From positions 62,001 through 126,000 of the forward strand of contig DATLXU010000114.1 of the NCBI GenBank assembly GCA_035575515.1: DNA of 64,000 nucleotides, written 5' to 3'. The position numbers and the translations under genes were made by a program. The notes beneath the pieces are model-generated. The model had not been told where the DNA came from, made no database searches, and saw nothing but the letters and a program-made list of their open reading frames with translations. This DNA comes from DATLXU01 sp035575515. GTDB taxonomy: Bacteria > Acidobacteriota > Blastocatellia > UBA7656. Shown piece after piece: positions 25,868 to 35,176 of the stretch (positions are counted from its first letter, which is position 1; each line of letters opens with the position of its first letter).

Positions 25868-28360
25868 TCAAGAAACTCGCTTGGTTGCTAACGCGTCGGC
25901 CATCGTAGCGGAAGCAAGGTCGAGGCTTTCGCGGCTCGCGGCGCAATCAACCTGCGCGGCCTGGAAAAGTTCCTTGAAGCTTGTCCCGGCGACGGGACTC
26001 GTAGCCGAGCCGAGACTCACTGACAGGCTGAAGCCGACGGCTTTGTTCATCGCTTCGCGGATGCGGCTGCGCACTTCGGTCGCTTCCGCCTGCCCGGTAT
26101 CTGGCAGCAGCGCGACGAATGTGCCGTGCGAGTAACGCGCTACGAGGTCGGTTTCGCGCACCTGAATTTTTATTATCCTCCCGACCTGTGTAAGCAACTG
26201 CTCTGTGGTCGAATCGCTCGTCGCAACCGATTGTTTGATGTCGTTGAGGTTGACGACAACGAGCGACAGCGGCGAGCCAAGTCGCTGGCAACGCGTAAGC
26301 TCGCGCTCGAATTGGGTCGTCAGCGCGTGCTTGCTCGCGACGCCTGTGACGTAATCGGTGAATGCGGCGCGCTGTGCCTGCTCGAAGGCGATTGCGTTGT
26401 GAATCGCGTCAGCCGCAGGCTGCGAAACCGACTCCATCAACTGAATATGCTCCACGCCGTATGCCGTGACCTCCGTCGAATAGAGCGCGATTGCGCCGAG
26501 CGATTCCTGATTCTTCACGAGCGGGAAAACAATCACGCCTTTGTACTTATTCGCTTCATCAACTCCTAGAAAGCCTAAATCGAGCACGGGATTTGTGTTG
26601 TACATCGCGCGCTGATTCGTTATGACATAGCCCGTTATGCCAGCTTCCGCAGGCAGCCGTCGCTTCATGAATTTATCCGCGTTGAGTCCGACGGCATAAA
26701 CTATCTCGAACTCGGAGCGCGTCGCGTCGAACAGCGAAATCGCGCAGGTCGTGAACGGCAGTAGCTTCGACAATCGGTTGGCCAGTATTGCGACGGTGTC
26801 TTCGAGTGGAAGGATGCTCGAAAGCGTGCGCGACATTTCATACAGAGCCGTGACGCGCTGGTTCGTTTCAGCGATTGAATTAAGCGCGGCGGCTGCGCGA
26901 TTGACGGGCGGCGCTGCATCGAATCCTGCGGCGGGTTTAGCTTTGGACAGAGCGAGCGATTCGGCCCTGGTTCGCTTGTTCCTCACAGGCTCTTTCAAGC
27001 AGGCGGCGGCGGCTTCTTCTTCCAACTGGTCGACTATCGAAAGGAATATCTCAACGAGCTTCGGATCGAAGAACGTGCCGGCATTCTGTTTTATATAATC
27101 GAGAGCCTCCTGCTTGGTCATTCCGGTTTTGTACGGGCGGTCAGAACGCAGCGCGTCGTAGTTGTCTACGAGCGTCAGTATGCGCGCTGTGATCGGTATC
27201 TTCTCGCCTGCAAGCCCATCAGGGTAGCCGCGTCCATCCCAACGCTCGTGATGATGGCGAACAATCGGCACTACCGGGTAGCGGAAGTCTACGTTCGACA
27301 GCATGTCCGCGCCGATTATTGTGTGCATCTTCATCTGCTCGAACTCATGTTCGGTGAGCTTGCCCGGCTTGTTGAGGATGTAAGCGGGCACGCCTATCTT
27401 GCCGATGTCATGAAGCAACGCGCCTGCCTTCAGCGCCTCAATCTCAAGCTCTGACAGTCCGACAATCTCGCCCATTCGCCGCGCGAACAGCTTCACACGC
27501 TGAATGTGGTCGTGCGTAACATCATCTTTGGCGTCAATCGCCATTGCCAGCATCTCAAGTATCGAATCGTAAATGTTGGTCAGTTCCTGGTAATGATGCT
27601 CCTGCTCGCCGAGCTTGTCGTGATATGTCTTGAACGTGTAGTAGATGATTACCGGAATTGGGAGCACCAGCAGCATTATGGCGAGTGTGATGATGAGGCC
27701 CTTGTTGCTGAATGCATAGTTGACCATCCCCGCGACAGTAGCGCAGGCGAGATAAGTCACAGGTTCCCACGGCAGGGTGTCACGCGCTACTCCGGCCACT
27801 TGCCTGCCTCGCACGAATGACATAAGCATGAGCACAACTATATGGAGCGAGTAATGGGTGAACGCCAATGCCACAAGCGGCAGCGCAAATGCGACAAGCG
27901 TCTGACCCGCGCCCGTCGCGAACTCGTGCGTTGCAAGGTACGCGCTTAGCGCATAATAGATTTTTCCGGCTATGAAGAACGAAATCGTGACGTTCGAGAT
28001 GTTGAACAGCCACAGGCTCATTTTGAGCCTCAACTGGCGGCTCACCACGATCATTTCGACTGCACCCAGCAGTACGCCGTGATACGGACCGAGCGCAATC
28101 ACGCCCAAAAACATCAAGGCTTCCGAGACCGATACGCTGGTGTTGGTTCCGGGAAAAGCTATGGGATGGCGAGCTGACGTTAACGCTATGACCAGAGCCA
28201 GCAGCGCCCATATCAGAATTGACTGGTAAGGGCTTGTCGCGACTTCATAGATCGAAATGGCAAGCAGTGCGCTCGCCACGAGCGTGAGACAGATCAACAG
28301 CGCGGTGCCTTTCGCGCCGTGGTGCTTGAAGCCGCTTTTGATTCTGTCTATCGAAATCAT
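25868..28360 (-). CDS. Membrane HD-GYP regulator with GAF and degenerate GGDEF
   Basis: The start ATG at 28360 has AGGTG six bases upstream and is preferred to 28393. The 830-residue protein has six or more membrane helices in its first 240 residues, then an HD-GYP domain (HDIGKIG from His317, GYP at 378-380), a GAF domain (about 500-650) and a C-terminal GGDEF-like domain. HD-GYP domains hydrolyse cyclic di-GMP, and the motifs here are intact. The cyclase motif GGDEF reads SHGTF (744-748), so that domain is probably inactive and may only bind nucleotide or regulate. Confidence 0.9.
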   Translation of the reverse strand: MISIDRIKSGFKHHGAKGTALLICLTLVASALLAISIYEVATSPYQSILIWALLALVIALTSARHPIAFPGTNTSVSVSEALMFLGVIALGPYHGVLLGAVEMIVVSRQLRLKMSLWLFNISNVTISFFIAGKIYYALSAYLATHEFATGAGQTLVAFALPLVALAFTHYSLHIVVLMLMSFVRGRQVAGVARDTLPWEPVTYLACATVAGMVNYAFSNKGLIITLAIMLLVLPIPVIIYYTFKTYHDKLGEQEHHYQELTNIYDSILEMLAMAIDAKDDVTHDHIQRVKLFARRMGEIVGLSELEIEALKAGALLHDIGKIGVPAYILNKPGKLTEHEFEQMKMHTIIGADMLSNVDFRYPVVPIVRHHHERWDGRGYPDGLAGEKIPITARILTLVDNYDALRSDRPYKTGMTKQEALDYIKQNAGTFFDPKLVEIFLSIVDQLEEEAAAACLKEPVRNKRTRAESLALSKAKPAAGFDAAPPVNRAAAALNSIAETNQRVTALYEMSRTLSSILPLEDTVAILANRLSKLLPFTTCAISLFDATRSEFEIVYAVGLNADKFMKRRLPAEAGITGYVITNQRAMYNTNPVLDLGFLGVDEANKYKGVIVFPLVKNQESLGAIALYSTEVTAYGVEHIQLMESVSQPAADAIHNAIAFEQAQRAAFTDYVTGVASKHALTTQFERELTRCQRLGSPLSLVVVNLNDIKQSVATSDSTTEQLLTQVGRIIKIQVRETDLVARYSHGTFVALLPDTGQAEATEVRSRIREAMNKAVGFSLSVSLGSATSPVAGTSFKELFQAAQVDCAASRESLDLASATMADALATKRVS

Positions 28361-28588
28361 CCCCAACACCTGAAAAGCGAATAAGATACCCATTGCTTGA
28401 TATTCGTCAACGCCGGATTTGTGCGAAGATAAAGTTGATGCGTTTAGAATCGAAGGGGCTTCTTCGCTTATGCCGCTACGATCTCGACAATGCCAACGCA
28501 GGGCGTTGCTATTTTACCATCTCTTCAGATTTTGTCATCTGTAATTATTGTCATCAGCAGCGGCATTAGCGATCAGCCGCTCGCGACG

Positions 28589-28633
28589 CTATTCGATGTC
28601 CCAGATGACTCCCTTACATACTTTGCGGTTCAT
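28589..28633 (-). CDS. Possible 14-residue peptide gene after the subtilase
   Basis: Fourteen bases after the subtilase stop there is AAAGGAGAAAG, then ATG and a 14-codon frame (MNRKVCKGVIWDIE) ending in TAG. The ribosome binding site is better than that of many real genes here, but so short a frame can arise by chance. The rest of the gap to 28360 shows no other gene. If real, it could be a leader, signal or toxin-like peptide. Confidence 0.3.
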   Translation of the reverse strand: MNRKVCKGVIWDIE

Positions 28634-28646
28634 GGTCTTTCTCCTT

Positions 28647-30806
28647 TCATCTAATCTTCTTCCCGCGAGGGAAGAGCGGGTGCTTCTTTGAGGTGATTGT
28701 TGTCGCGTAAAATCCGGGAGCTTCATCGCCCCACGCCATCACGCCTTCGAGCGCGGCACGATCGCTCATCAAATTGCCGTCGGCTTCGGTTGAGCCTGAA
28801 CTGAGCGTTGATTGATCGAGCAGGTTCGACGACCAGACTGATTGCGCCGCAGACGGATTGCTCAACCCCTCTGCGCCCAACAGCCAGCCATTGGTCGCTA
28901 TCCGCGAGTCGGTCAGTACCCGCCACTCCAGCGCCAACTGCGAATCTGTCAGCAGATTGCCATTTATCAGCAGTCGCGAATCGGTCAACAAACTCCCATC
29001 CGTCAGAAGGTGGCCGTTTACGAGCAGAAAATCCGGCGCGACCTGCCAGCCCGCCGTTTTCAACACGGAAAGGCGGTGGAGGCCGGGCGTGTAAAAATAG
29101 GCGAGACCCTCCGAGAAGAAAATGTTGTCTCCCCACGTGATTGTCTCGCCTGCTATCAGGCTTGTGAATGCGCCTGCGCTCTTCTGCGAGCTATAGAGCA
29201 ATTCGTTCAGCCGCGCGTTGTCGCCTCTGAGCAACTGCGAGCCGTTGGGCTGCGCGCCCGCATCGTCTTTGAAGGCTTCGGCCATTCGCACAGCCGCGTC
29301 GGCGTTGAGATAGCCTGCGCCTTCTGTGAGCATCCTCAATAGCGGGTCCATCCCGGAAAGCGACGGCAGCGACTGCGCCGTGAATTGCAGGATGGATTTG
29401 ACCATCGCGGGTGTGAGGCTCGGATTGGCGTCGAGCATCAGCGCGACCGTTCCCGAAACTACGGGAGCCGACATTGACGTGCCGCTCAGCCACATGTAAA
29501 TGTCGCGGCCAGACTTTTCATAAACTGTCAGCTTATGAGTCCGGGTCAGGTAGTTTTGGTCTGCGGCAATTGAGCGGATCAAAGTGCCCGGAGCTACCAT
29601 ATCGGGCTTGCAAACATAATCAACGAGCGTCGGGCCGCGCGAGCTGTAGCTTGCAATCGCATCGTCAGAACGGACCTGCGTTCCATAAGTGTTTGTCGCC
29701 CCGACGGTGATCGCGAGCGGGTCGTTTCCCGGCGCGAGTATCGAGCCATAAACTGTATTGCCCGCAGCGTCTTTGCCGAAATTTCCAGCGGCGACCACAC
29801 AGACGATGCCTGAGCGAACGGCTCGCTCGACGGCCTGGCAGAGAGGGTCTGTTCGGTAGGATTGGGTGACCGCCGCGCCTATCGAAAAGTTTGCAACGCG
29901 AATATTGTAGGCGTCGCGGTTTGCGATCATCCAACCTATGGCCGCAATTGCGTCGCTGATGTATCCGCTTCCGTCTCGCCCTACAACTCTAAGGTCGAGC
30001 AGATTCGCGTTGAAAGCGATGCCGGCGTAAAAGTTTCCGACCGCCGCATCCTGCAAGCATTCGCGCCCGCTCCCGGCTGCTATCCCTGCAACGTGCGTCC
30101 CGTGCCCATAAGGGTCATAGCCGCGATTGAGCTGATCCGAAGCTACATTTTCATTTGAAACGAAATTGCGGTGAAGCAGCACACGCTTCGTTTTCGGATC
30201 ATTCATCGCGCGCAGGTCTTCGTGCAGAGAATCGTCGTCGTAGATTCCTGAATCGAGCACTGCGATGGTTATGCCCTTGCCGTTGGGACCAGCGGAGATG
30301 CTCTTGAGATAACTGCCCGTATCCTTATCGCCGTTTGAAATGCCCGTATTGCCTATTACGTTTTCAGCGCCTGTCGTCACGCGCAGCAGGTTGTTGTCGT
30401 ATCTTGCAGTCTGAAGCAGCGTCGTCTTGCGGTCGAGCGATATATAGACGGTGTCATCGTCTGCGGCGATTTGTGAAAGCGCGCTGAGTGGGACTTCAGC
30501 TACGTAGCCGCTGACGAGCGGCAGGCTACGACGAACGCGCCCGCCCTTTGCGGCGACGCTTTCGCTCAATTGTTCTTTGCCTGCGCGCGTCTCGACTATG
30601 ACGCGAACCTCTTCGCTCTCATTTGCAGTCGGGTAACTGTCAAGCGCGGCAAGTTCAGGCGCGAGCTTGCTTTCAAGATGGAGTCTTGACTGACCGAAAT
30701 GGCTTGAGTTTCCTGCGCGGGCCGATGAAGAAAGGACTATCAGATTGGCACTGACCATCAGCACAAGCGCCAAGCTGATGTGGGTAGTCCATCTTCGGAA
30801 TTGCAT
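28647..30806 (-). CDS. Secreted subtilisin-like (S8) serine protease
   Basis: A 719-residue protein with a signal peptide (1-31) and an inhibitor-I9-like propeptide (EVRVIVETRAGKEQL to about residue 125). The S8 catalytic domain holds Asp185 (VLDSGIY), His235 (GHGTHVAG), the oxyanion region VVAAGNFG and Ser444 (GTSMSAP). The domain is complete. After about residue 550 there is a non-catalytic region with five hexapeptide repeats of the form LL-x-D/N-G/S-x at 594-623. It is likely an extracellular broad-range protease that matures by cutting off the propeptide. Confidence 0.93.
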   Translation of the reverse strand: MQFRRWTTHISLALVLMVSANLIVLSSSARAGNSSHFGQSRLHLESKLAPELAALDSYPTANESEEVRVIVETRAGKEQLSESVAAKGGRVRRSLPLVSGYVAEVPLSALSQIAADDDTVYISLDRKTTLLQTARYDNNLLRVTTGAENVIGNTGISNGDKDTGSYLKSISAGPNGKGITIAVLDSGIYDDDSLHEDLRAMNDPKTKRVLLHRNFVSNENVASDQLNRGYDPYGHGTHVAGIAAGSGRECLQDAAVGNFYAGIAFNANLLDLRVVGRDGSGYISDAIAAIGWMIANRDAYNIRVANFSIGAAVTQSYRTDPLCQAVERAVRSGIVCVVAAGNFGKDAAGNTVYGSILAPGNDPLAITVGATNTYGTQVRSDDAIASYSSRGPTLVDYVCKPDMVAPGTLIRSIAADQNYLTRTHKLTVYEKSGRDIYMWLSGTSMSAPVVSGTVALMLDANPSLTPAMVKSILQFTAQSLPSLSGMDPLLRMLTEGAGYLNADAAVRMAEAFKDDAGAQPNGSQLLRGDNARLNELLYSSQKSAGAFTSLIAGETITWGDNIFFSEGLAYFYTPGLHRLSVLKTAGWQVAPDFLLVNGHLLTDGSLLTDSRLLINGNLLTDSQLALEWRVLTDSRIATNGWLLGAEGLSNPSAAQSVWSSNLLDQSTLSSGSTEADGNLMSDRAALEGVMAWGDEAPGFYATTITSKKHPLFPRGKKIR

Positions 30807-31080
30807 TATTATCTCCTGAATTCTCCGAGGCTTCTAAACTCTTTATGTTTGCGGGGATCGAGAAACTCCTCTGCCTTATTGCATTAGCAGCGATATACAA
30901 CCTTAATGCCAGGTTGCGGGGTGTAATAGTGTTAAGTCACTAAATGATGAAATGTAGGGAGTTAACTGGACGCGCGCGATGGCGGATGCTTTAATTGATT
31001 GAAGCCATTCGGTCAGCTTGATTCTATCGTTTCAGTCAGAATGATGTTACGCCAAAACCTTGAAAGAAAAAGGAGAAGCA

Positions 31081-31443
31081 TCAGGCGAGCAGGTTTTTGA
31101 CGATGGGCAGGAACTCGCGCATTTCGAGCGGCTTTCGCGCGCAGGCCGAAGCCCCTGCGGCGATGGCCGTGTTGATGGTCATCGCCCCGTAAGCGGTGAT
31201 GGCAAGTATAGGCATCGAAGCCATGTCGTGTCTGAGCCTGATTTTGCGCGTAAGCTCTATGCCGTTGACCCGCGGCATGTTGATGTCAGTGATGATGAGA
31301 TCGGGCTTCTGCTCGGACGCAACGGCCAGCGCGCATTCCCCGTCAGCCGCTGTGATTACTTCGTAGCCTTCATCTTTGAGAATCAAAGAGAGCATATAGC
31401 GAGTATCGAAATCATCTTCGACGATTAAAATCTTTTTCCCCAT
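31081..31443 (-). CDS. Single-domain response regulator
   Basis: A 120-residue CheY-like receiver, started at 31443 (MGKKILIVEDD) because the longer reading adds unconserved residues; GGGAG lies about ten bases upstream. Acidic pocket D10/D11, phospho-acceptor D53 (ITDINMP) and the conserved Lys in CARKPLE are present. With no output domain, it acts by binding another protein. It lies 73 bases after the EEP-phosphodiesterase gene on the same strand. The hybrid histidine kinase at 33117-34988 is a possible partner. Confidence 0.87.
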   Translation of the reverse strand: MGKKILIVEDDFDTRYMLSLILKDEGYEVITAADGECALAVASEQKPDLIITDINMPRVNGIELTRKIRLRHDMASMPILAITAYGAMTINTAIAAGASACARKPLEMREFLPIVKNLLA

Positions 31444-31516
31444 GGCAACTACACTCCCGCAAAGACAGGGATTGAAGTTTATCACTGCTGTCATGAAAAA
31501 GGAAGACACTCTCTTC

Positions 31517-32755
31517 TCAATTATTGATGCTAAGGTCAACAACAATCGGGTCGTGGTCAGAAAGCGGCGCGCCTGCGTGCGCGAGTCCATGAATGGTTTG
31601 AGGATCGACACTCGCCGCGCCCGTTGCTCTGTCAATCAACTCGCCCGCTTTGAGCGCGCGCAGCCCGCGCGCCGCAAACCAGTCCAGCCGAAACTCAAGC
31701 AGCAGCCCCTGCGGCGGAACGCGCCGCTTCACCCACCATTTGATTAAGCCGGGCACTCGCTTTGAATCATCCAGATTTGACACAATGCCGCGACTCGTCG
31801 CGCTATGGTCGTTGAGCGCATCAACTTCATAGCCGAACTGCGCGAGACAACTGAGCACCGGTTCTTTGCTTTGCGGATTGAGCAAACGGCGCGAGATGTT
31901 CTGTTGACCGCTGCTGAGAATCAACAGCGTGTTTCTCGTTGAGCGCAGCTTTCCGCCGCGCGCAAAAGTGTGAGTGTTGAAATCGCCGCCGACTATAACA
32001 GCTTGGCCCGCGCTGCTTTGCCTATTTGAATTGACGCGCGCTTCAGCGGCTTCGAGCAACGCGCGCATCTGCTTGGCTCGGCAGCGCGGCGTATTCACCA
32101 CGTCGAGGTGTGCGGTGACGGCAAGAAGTTTTTTGCCTGCAAGCTCAACATCAATGAGAATGCCCGCGCGCCCGCCCAATCGCTTTTCATCGCTTTCAAA
32201 ATTGTTCTCACATCGCGGCAGGCGAACAATCTGCGGATTGAAGATCGGATAACGAGTCAGAATCGCGTTGCCGTGCAAAGCGGCGGTGTTTTCGCCCGGC
32301 AGATGAAGCTCGTCGCCCGTGCCCTTTGTGAACTCCAAGTATTCGACTCCATAGACAGCGTGCGCCTCAAGCGCGCGGCTCAACTCAAGCGCGACGTTGC
32401 AATTGCCAGAGCGAACCATCCCACAGTCAAGCTCGTTCAACAGCAGCAAGTCTGCGTAACGAAGCAGCGGGTGAGAGTTGAGAGCTTCGATTATCCCTTC
32501 AAGCCGCGCGCCGCGCTCGATGTTCCATTCAACAACTCGCAGGAAGGATTTCAATCGCGGTCGCGCGTCAGTTGAGCGATAAACTTTCGGCTCGTTCAGC
32601 AACCGCTTCAATTCCGCTTCGCGCGCGCGATAAGCGTCCGAGCGGCGAAGCTCAGCAAAAGTGGCGAAGCGGCCAAGCTCGCGCGTCAAGTGTTGATTGC
32701 TTCTCGTGGTGCACTGTGCAGTCTGTTCGTGAGTCGCTTCCATAATGCTCGTCAA
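31517..32755 (-). CDS. Endonuclease/exonuclease/phosphatase family protein
   Basis: A 412-residue EEP-fold protein. Metal and active-site motifs in order: VVEWNIERGA, LLLLNELDCG, LHGNAILTRYP, VTAHLDV, VGGDFNTHTF and LSDHDPIVVDL. These enzymes cleave phosphodiesters in nucleic acids, lipids or small molecules. No signal peptide is seen; the N-terminal 70 residues are helical and charged. The substrate is not predictable. Confidence 0.87.
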   Translation of the reverse strand: MTSIMEATHEQTAQCTTRSNQHLTRELGRFATFAELRRSDAYRAREAELKRLLNEPKVYRSTDARPRLKSFLRVVEWNIERGARLEGIIEALNSHPLLRYADLLLLNELDCGMVRSGNCNVALELSRALEAHAVYGVEYLEFTKGTGDELHLPGENTAALHGNAILTRYPIFNPQIVRLPRCENNFESDEKRLGGRAGILIDVELAGKKLLAVTAHLDVVNTPRCRAKQMRALLEAAEARVNSNRQSSAGQAVIVGGDFNTHTFARGGKLRSTRNTLLILSSGQQNISRRLLNPQSKEPVLSCLAQFGYEVDALNDHSATSRGIVSNLDDSKRVPGLIKWWVKRRVPPQGLLLEFRLDWFAARGLRALKAGELIDRATGAASVDPQTIHGLAHAGAPLSDHDPIVVDLSINN

Positions 32756-33116
32756 AGTGAAAAGCTATCACGAGCGCTAAGCGGCTGACCATTGAATCCC
32801 TTCGTGTATTTACTCTGCGTATGCGTATCCTCGCTCGCGGGTACTATTTCAACAATTGTTGCCACATTGCGTTTCCTTTGCGCATGCGAACTGCGCTCTC
32901 AGCCTGGGCTATCAGTTATGGCGCTGAGTTCAATTCACTCTAAAGCGCAATCTTAGTTCCCCATTCGCGTATGACAAAACGCAGGATAGTTGCCTCCCAT
33001 CAGGATATTGCAATTGATGAGAAAGTCGCTAATATCTTGGCACGTCCGTTGATATGAAGTAGGCAGGCAGGGCCTACCAGCCTCAGGTTGCCGTGTAATG
33101 TGGAGACTAGTGGTAG
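32756..33116. other. Divergent intergenic region, no gene seen
   Basis: This 361-base gap lies between the divergent EEP and histidine kinase genes and should hold both promoters. I see no RNA gene or ORF with support. GTGGAG lies 11 bases before the kinase start. Confidence 0.5.
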
Positions 33117-34988
33117 ATGGCAGAACCTTTCGACGATAGTTCAACGATAAGTGTGTCCGATGCAAATGAGCGAATCGAGCAGGCACGCCGCGAAGCTGAG
33201 CAGCGAGCCTCAGCCGAGTACGAGCGGCTATTAGACAGGCTGGCAAGTCTCGCGCAGGCAATAGGCGCGGCTCGCGATCTCAAGACCATTTATCGCGCGC
33301 TCTACGACTTCACGAGAGCTTCCACGCCTTGTCACGGCATCTCTGTTTTTCTGGTCGAGCGCGGCTATCGAACAGCGGTTTACGTCGGTTGCGATGGCAA
33401 GGACGTTGACCTCGCGGATGTTCCTTCGATTGAGATACGAGGCTCAGGCCCGCACACGACCGCGCTGATTACCAATAAAATCGTCATCCTCAACGACTAT
33501 CACGCCGCGATAGAAGACGGGGAATTCGTTCCGATAGGCTTCGAGGTGAATCCGGTTATGCCACGGTCTTTGCTCATCGCTCCGATGTCTGTTATGGGCC
33601 GGGTCATCGGCTCGTTCGAGACACAAAGCCCTGAGTCGGGCGCGTTCAATCAAACGCACGAGTCCAGTATGCGAATGGCGGCGGCTCTCGCGGCGGTCGC
33701 CATTGAGAATGTGCGATTATTCGAACGCGAGCGCCAGAGCGAGGGGCAGCTTCGCCAGTCGCAAAAAATGGAAGCGGTCGGGCAACTCGCCGGAGGCATC
33801 GCGCATGATTTCAACAACCTGCTCACGGCAATCATAGGCTACAGCCAGCTGGTTTATGAGCATCTTGCTGCGGATGATCCAATACGCCGCGAAGTCGAAG
33901 AGATTCAAAAAGCCGGGGAGCGTGCTGCGTCGCTGACGAGCCAGTTGCTTGCCTTCAGCCGCAGGCAGGTGCTTCAGCCGAAAGTTCTGGATTTGAACGC
34001 AATCGTCTCAGATATGCAGAGTATGCTTGGACGGCTCATCGGCGAAGACATTGAATTGATAACGTTTTTTGATCCTGAGCTTGGCCGTGTGAAAGCCGAC
34101 CCCGTCCAGATCGAGCAGGCGCTGATGAACCTTGCCGGTAACGCTCGCGACGCGATGCCGCAGGGAGGCAAGCTCGTGATTCAAACAGCAAACGTCCGTC
34201 TCGATGAATCACATGTTGGCGTGCGGGCCGCAAGCATTAAGCCCGGCCAGTATGTGATGCTATCGGTCACAGACACGGGCTGCGGCATGGACAAAGAGAC
34301 GCTGTCGCACATCTTCGAGCCGTTCTACACCACCAAAGAGCATGGAAAGGGAACCGGCCTTGGGCTTTCGATGGTTTATGGAATTGTCAGTCAAAGCGGA
34401 GGCGACATTTCAGTTGAAAGCGAGCCGGGCAAGGGAGCGACTTTCAAAATATACCTGCCGCAGATTGAGACTGCTGCGGGTGAATTGAAAGCAAAACAAG
34501 AGAGCGCGCGCGAGGTTCGTCTGTCGGAGACCATCCTGCTCGTCGAAGATGAAGCGGTTGTGCGAAAGCTCGTTCGCGAAGTGCTGGAGATGAATGGCTA
34601 CAATGTGCTTGAGGCTATTAATGGTCACGAAGCCCTTGCGATATGCCAGAGTCATCCGGGCCTGATTCATCTATTGTTGACCGACGTGGTGATGCCGCAG
34701 ATGAGCGGGCGCGAGCTTGCCGAGCGATTCAACGCGCTGCGTTCAGAGACGAAGGTGCTTTATATGTCAGGCTACACGGATGACGCGATAGTTCATCGCG
34801 GAGTAGGCGGCGCGAAGATAGCATTCATTCAAAAACCGTTTACGCCCGATTCACTCGCCGCCAAAGTGCGCGAAGTGCTTGACCAGTCTCGAAAACACGA
34901 CGCGCCTGATGAATCGGATTCGGCAGGCGCAAACCTTTCGGATGAAGCCGATCTCTCTGATTCAGAAGATTCATCTGAATCTGGTTAA
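33117..34988 (+). CDS. Hybrid sensor histidine kinase with GAF and receiver domains
   Basis: A 623-residue soluble protein. An N-terminal coiled coil is followed by a GAF domain (about 40-205), HisKA with phospho-acceptor His230 in GGIAHDFNNLL, a HATPase domain (N box NLAGNARDAM, G boxes DTGCGMD and GKGTGLGL) and a C-terminal receiver with Asp523 (LLTDVVMPQ). The last 30 residues are an acidic Ser/Asp tail. No membrane segment is visible, so the input is cytoplasmic, sensed by the GAF domain. It may feed the single-domain regulator at 31081-31443. Confidence 0.93.
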   Translation: MAEPFDDSSTISVSDANERIEQARREAEQRASAEYERLLDRLASLAQAIGAARDLKTIYRALYDFTRASTPCHGISVFLVERGYRTAVYVGCDGKDVDLADVPSIEIRGSGPHTTALITNKIVILNDYHAAIEDGEFVPIGFEVNPVMPRSLLIAPMSVMGRVIGSFETQSPESGAFNQTHESSMRMAAALAAVAIENVRLFERERQSEGQLRQSQKMEAVGQLAGGIAHDFNNLLTAIIGYSQLVYEHLAADDPIRREVEEIQKAGERAASLTSQLLAFSRRQVLQPKVLDLNAIVSDMQSMLGRLIGEDIELITFFDPELGRVKADPVQIEQALMNLAGNARDAMPQGGKLVIQTANVRLDESHVGVRAASIKPGQYVMLSVTDTGCGMDKETLSHIFEPFYTTKEHGKGTGLGLSMVYGIVSQSGGDISVESEPGKGATFKIYLPQIETAAGELKAKQESAREVRLSETILLVEDEAVVRKLVREVLEMNGYNVLEAINGHEALAICQSHPGLIHLLLTDVVMPQMSGRELAERFNALRSETKVLYMSGYTDDAIVHRGVGGAKIAFIQKPFTPDSLAAKVREVLDQSRKHDAPDESDSAGANLSDEADLSDSEDSSESG

Positions 34989-35055
34989 TTGATGATGCGC
35001 GGACGCCGCGCTTCAAAGGCTGCTGATCTCACCACAATCGCAATCCGCTATAATC

Positions 35056-35151
35056 GCAGAGCGCGCAGGGTACACGCAGAGGTTTCGAGAGCGTTTGATT
35101 CATGCCTCTGCGATACTCTGCGTAACCCTGCGTGTACCCTGCGCGCTCTGC
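35056..35151. repeat. Long inverted repeat of CTCTGCG type
   Basis: Perfect 24-base arms (35056-35079 and 35128-35151) flank a 48-base centre that itself contains CCTCTGCG and CTCTGCGTAACCCTGCG units. It lies between the convergent kinase and macroglobulin genes. It could end transcription both ways, but its units also occur near 23.3 kb, and related CTCTGTG-type units near 50.4 kb, so it is probably a dispersed repeat. Confidence 0.7.
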
Positions 35152-35176
35152 AGTTAAAAACGTTCGTCTTTTTCTG

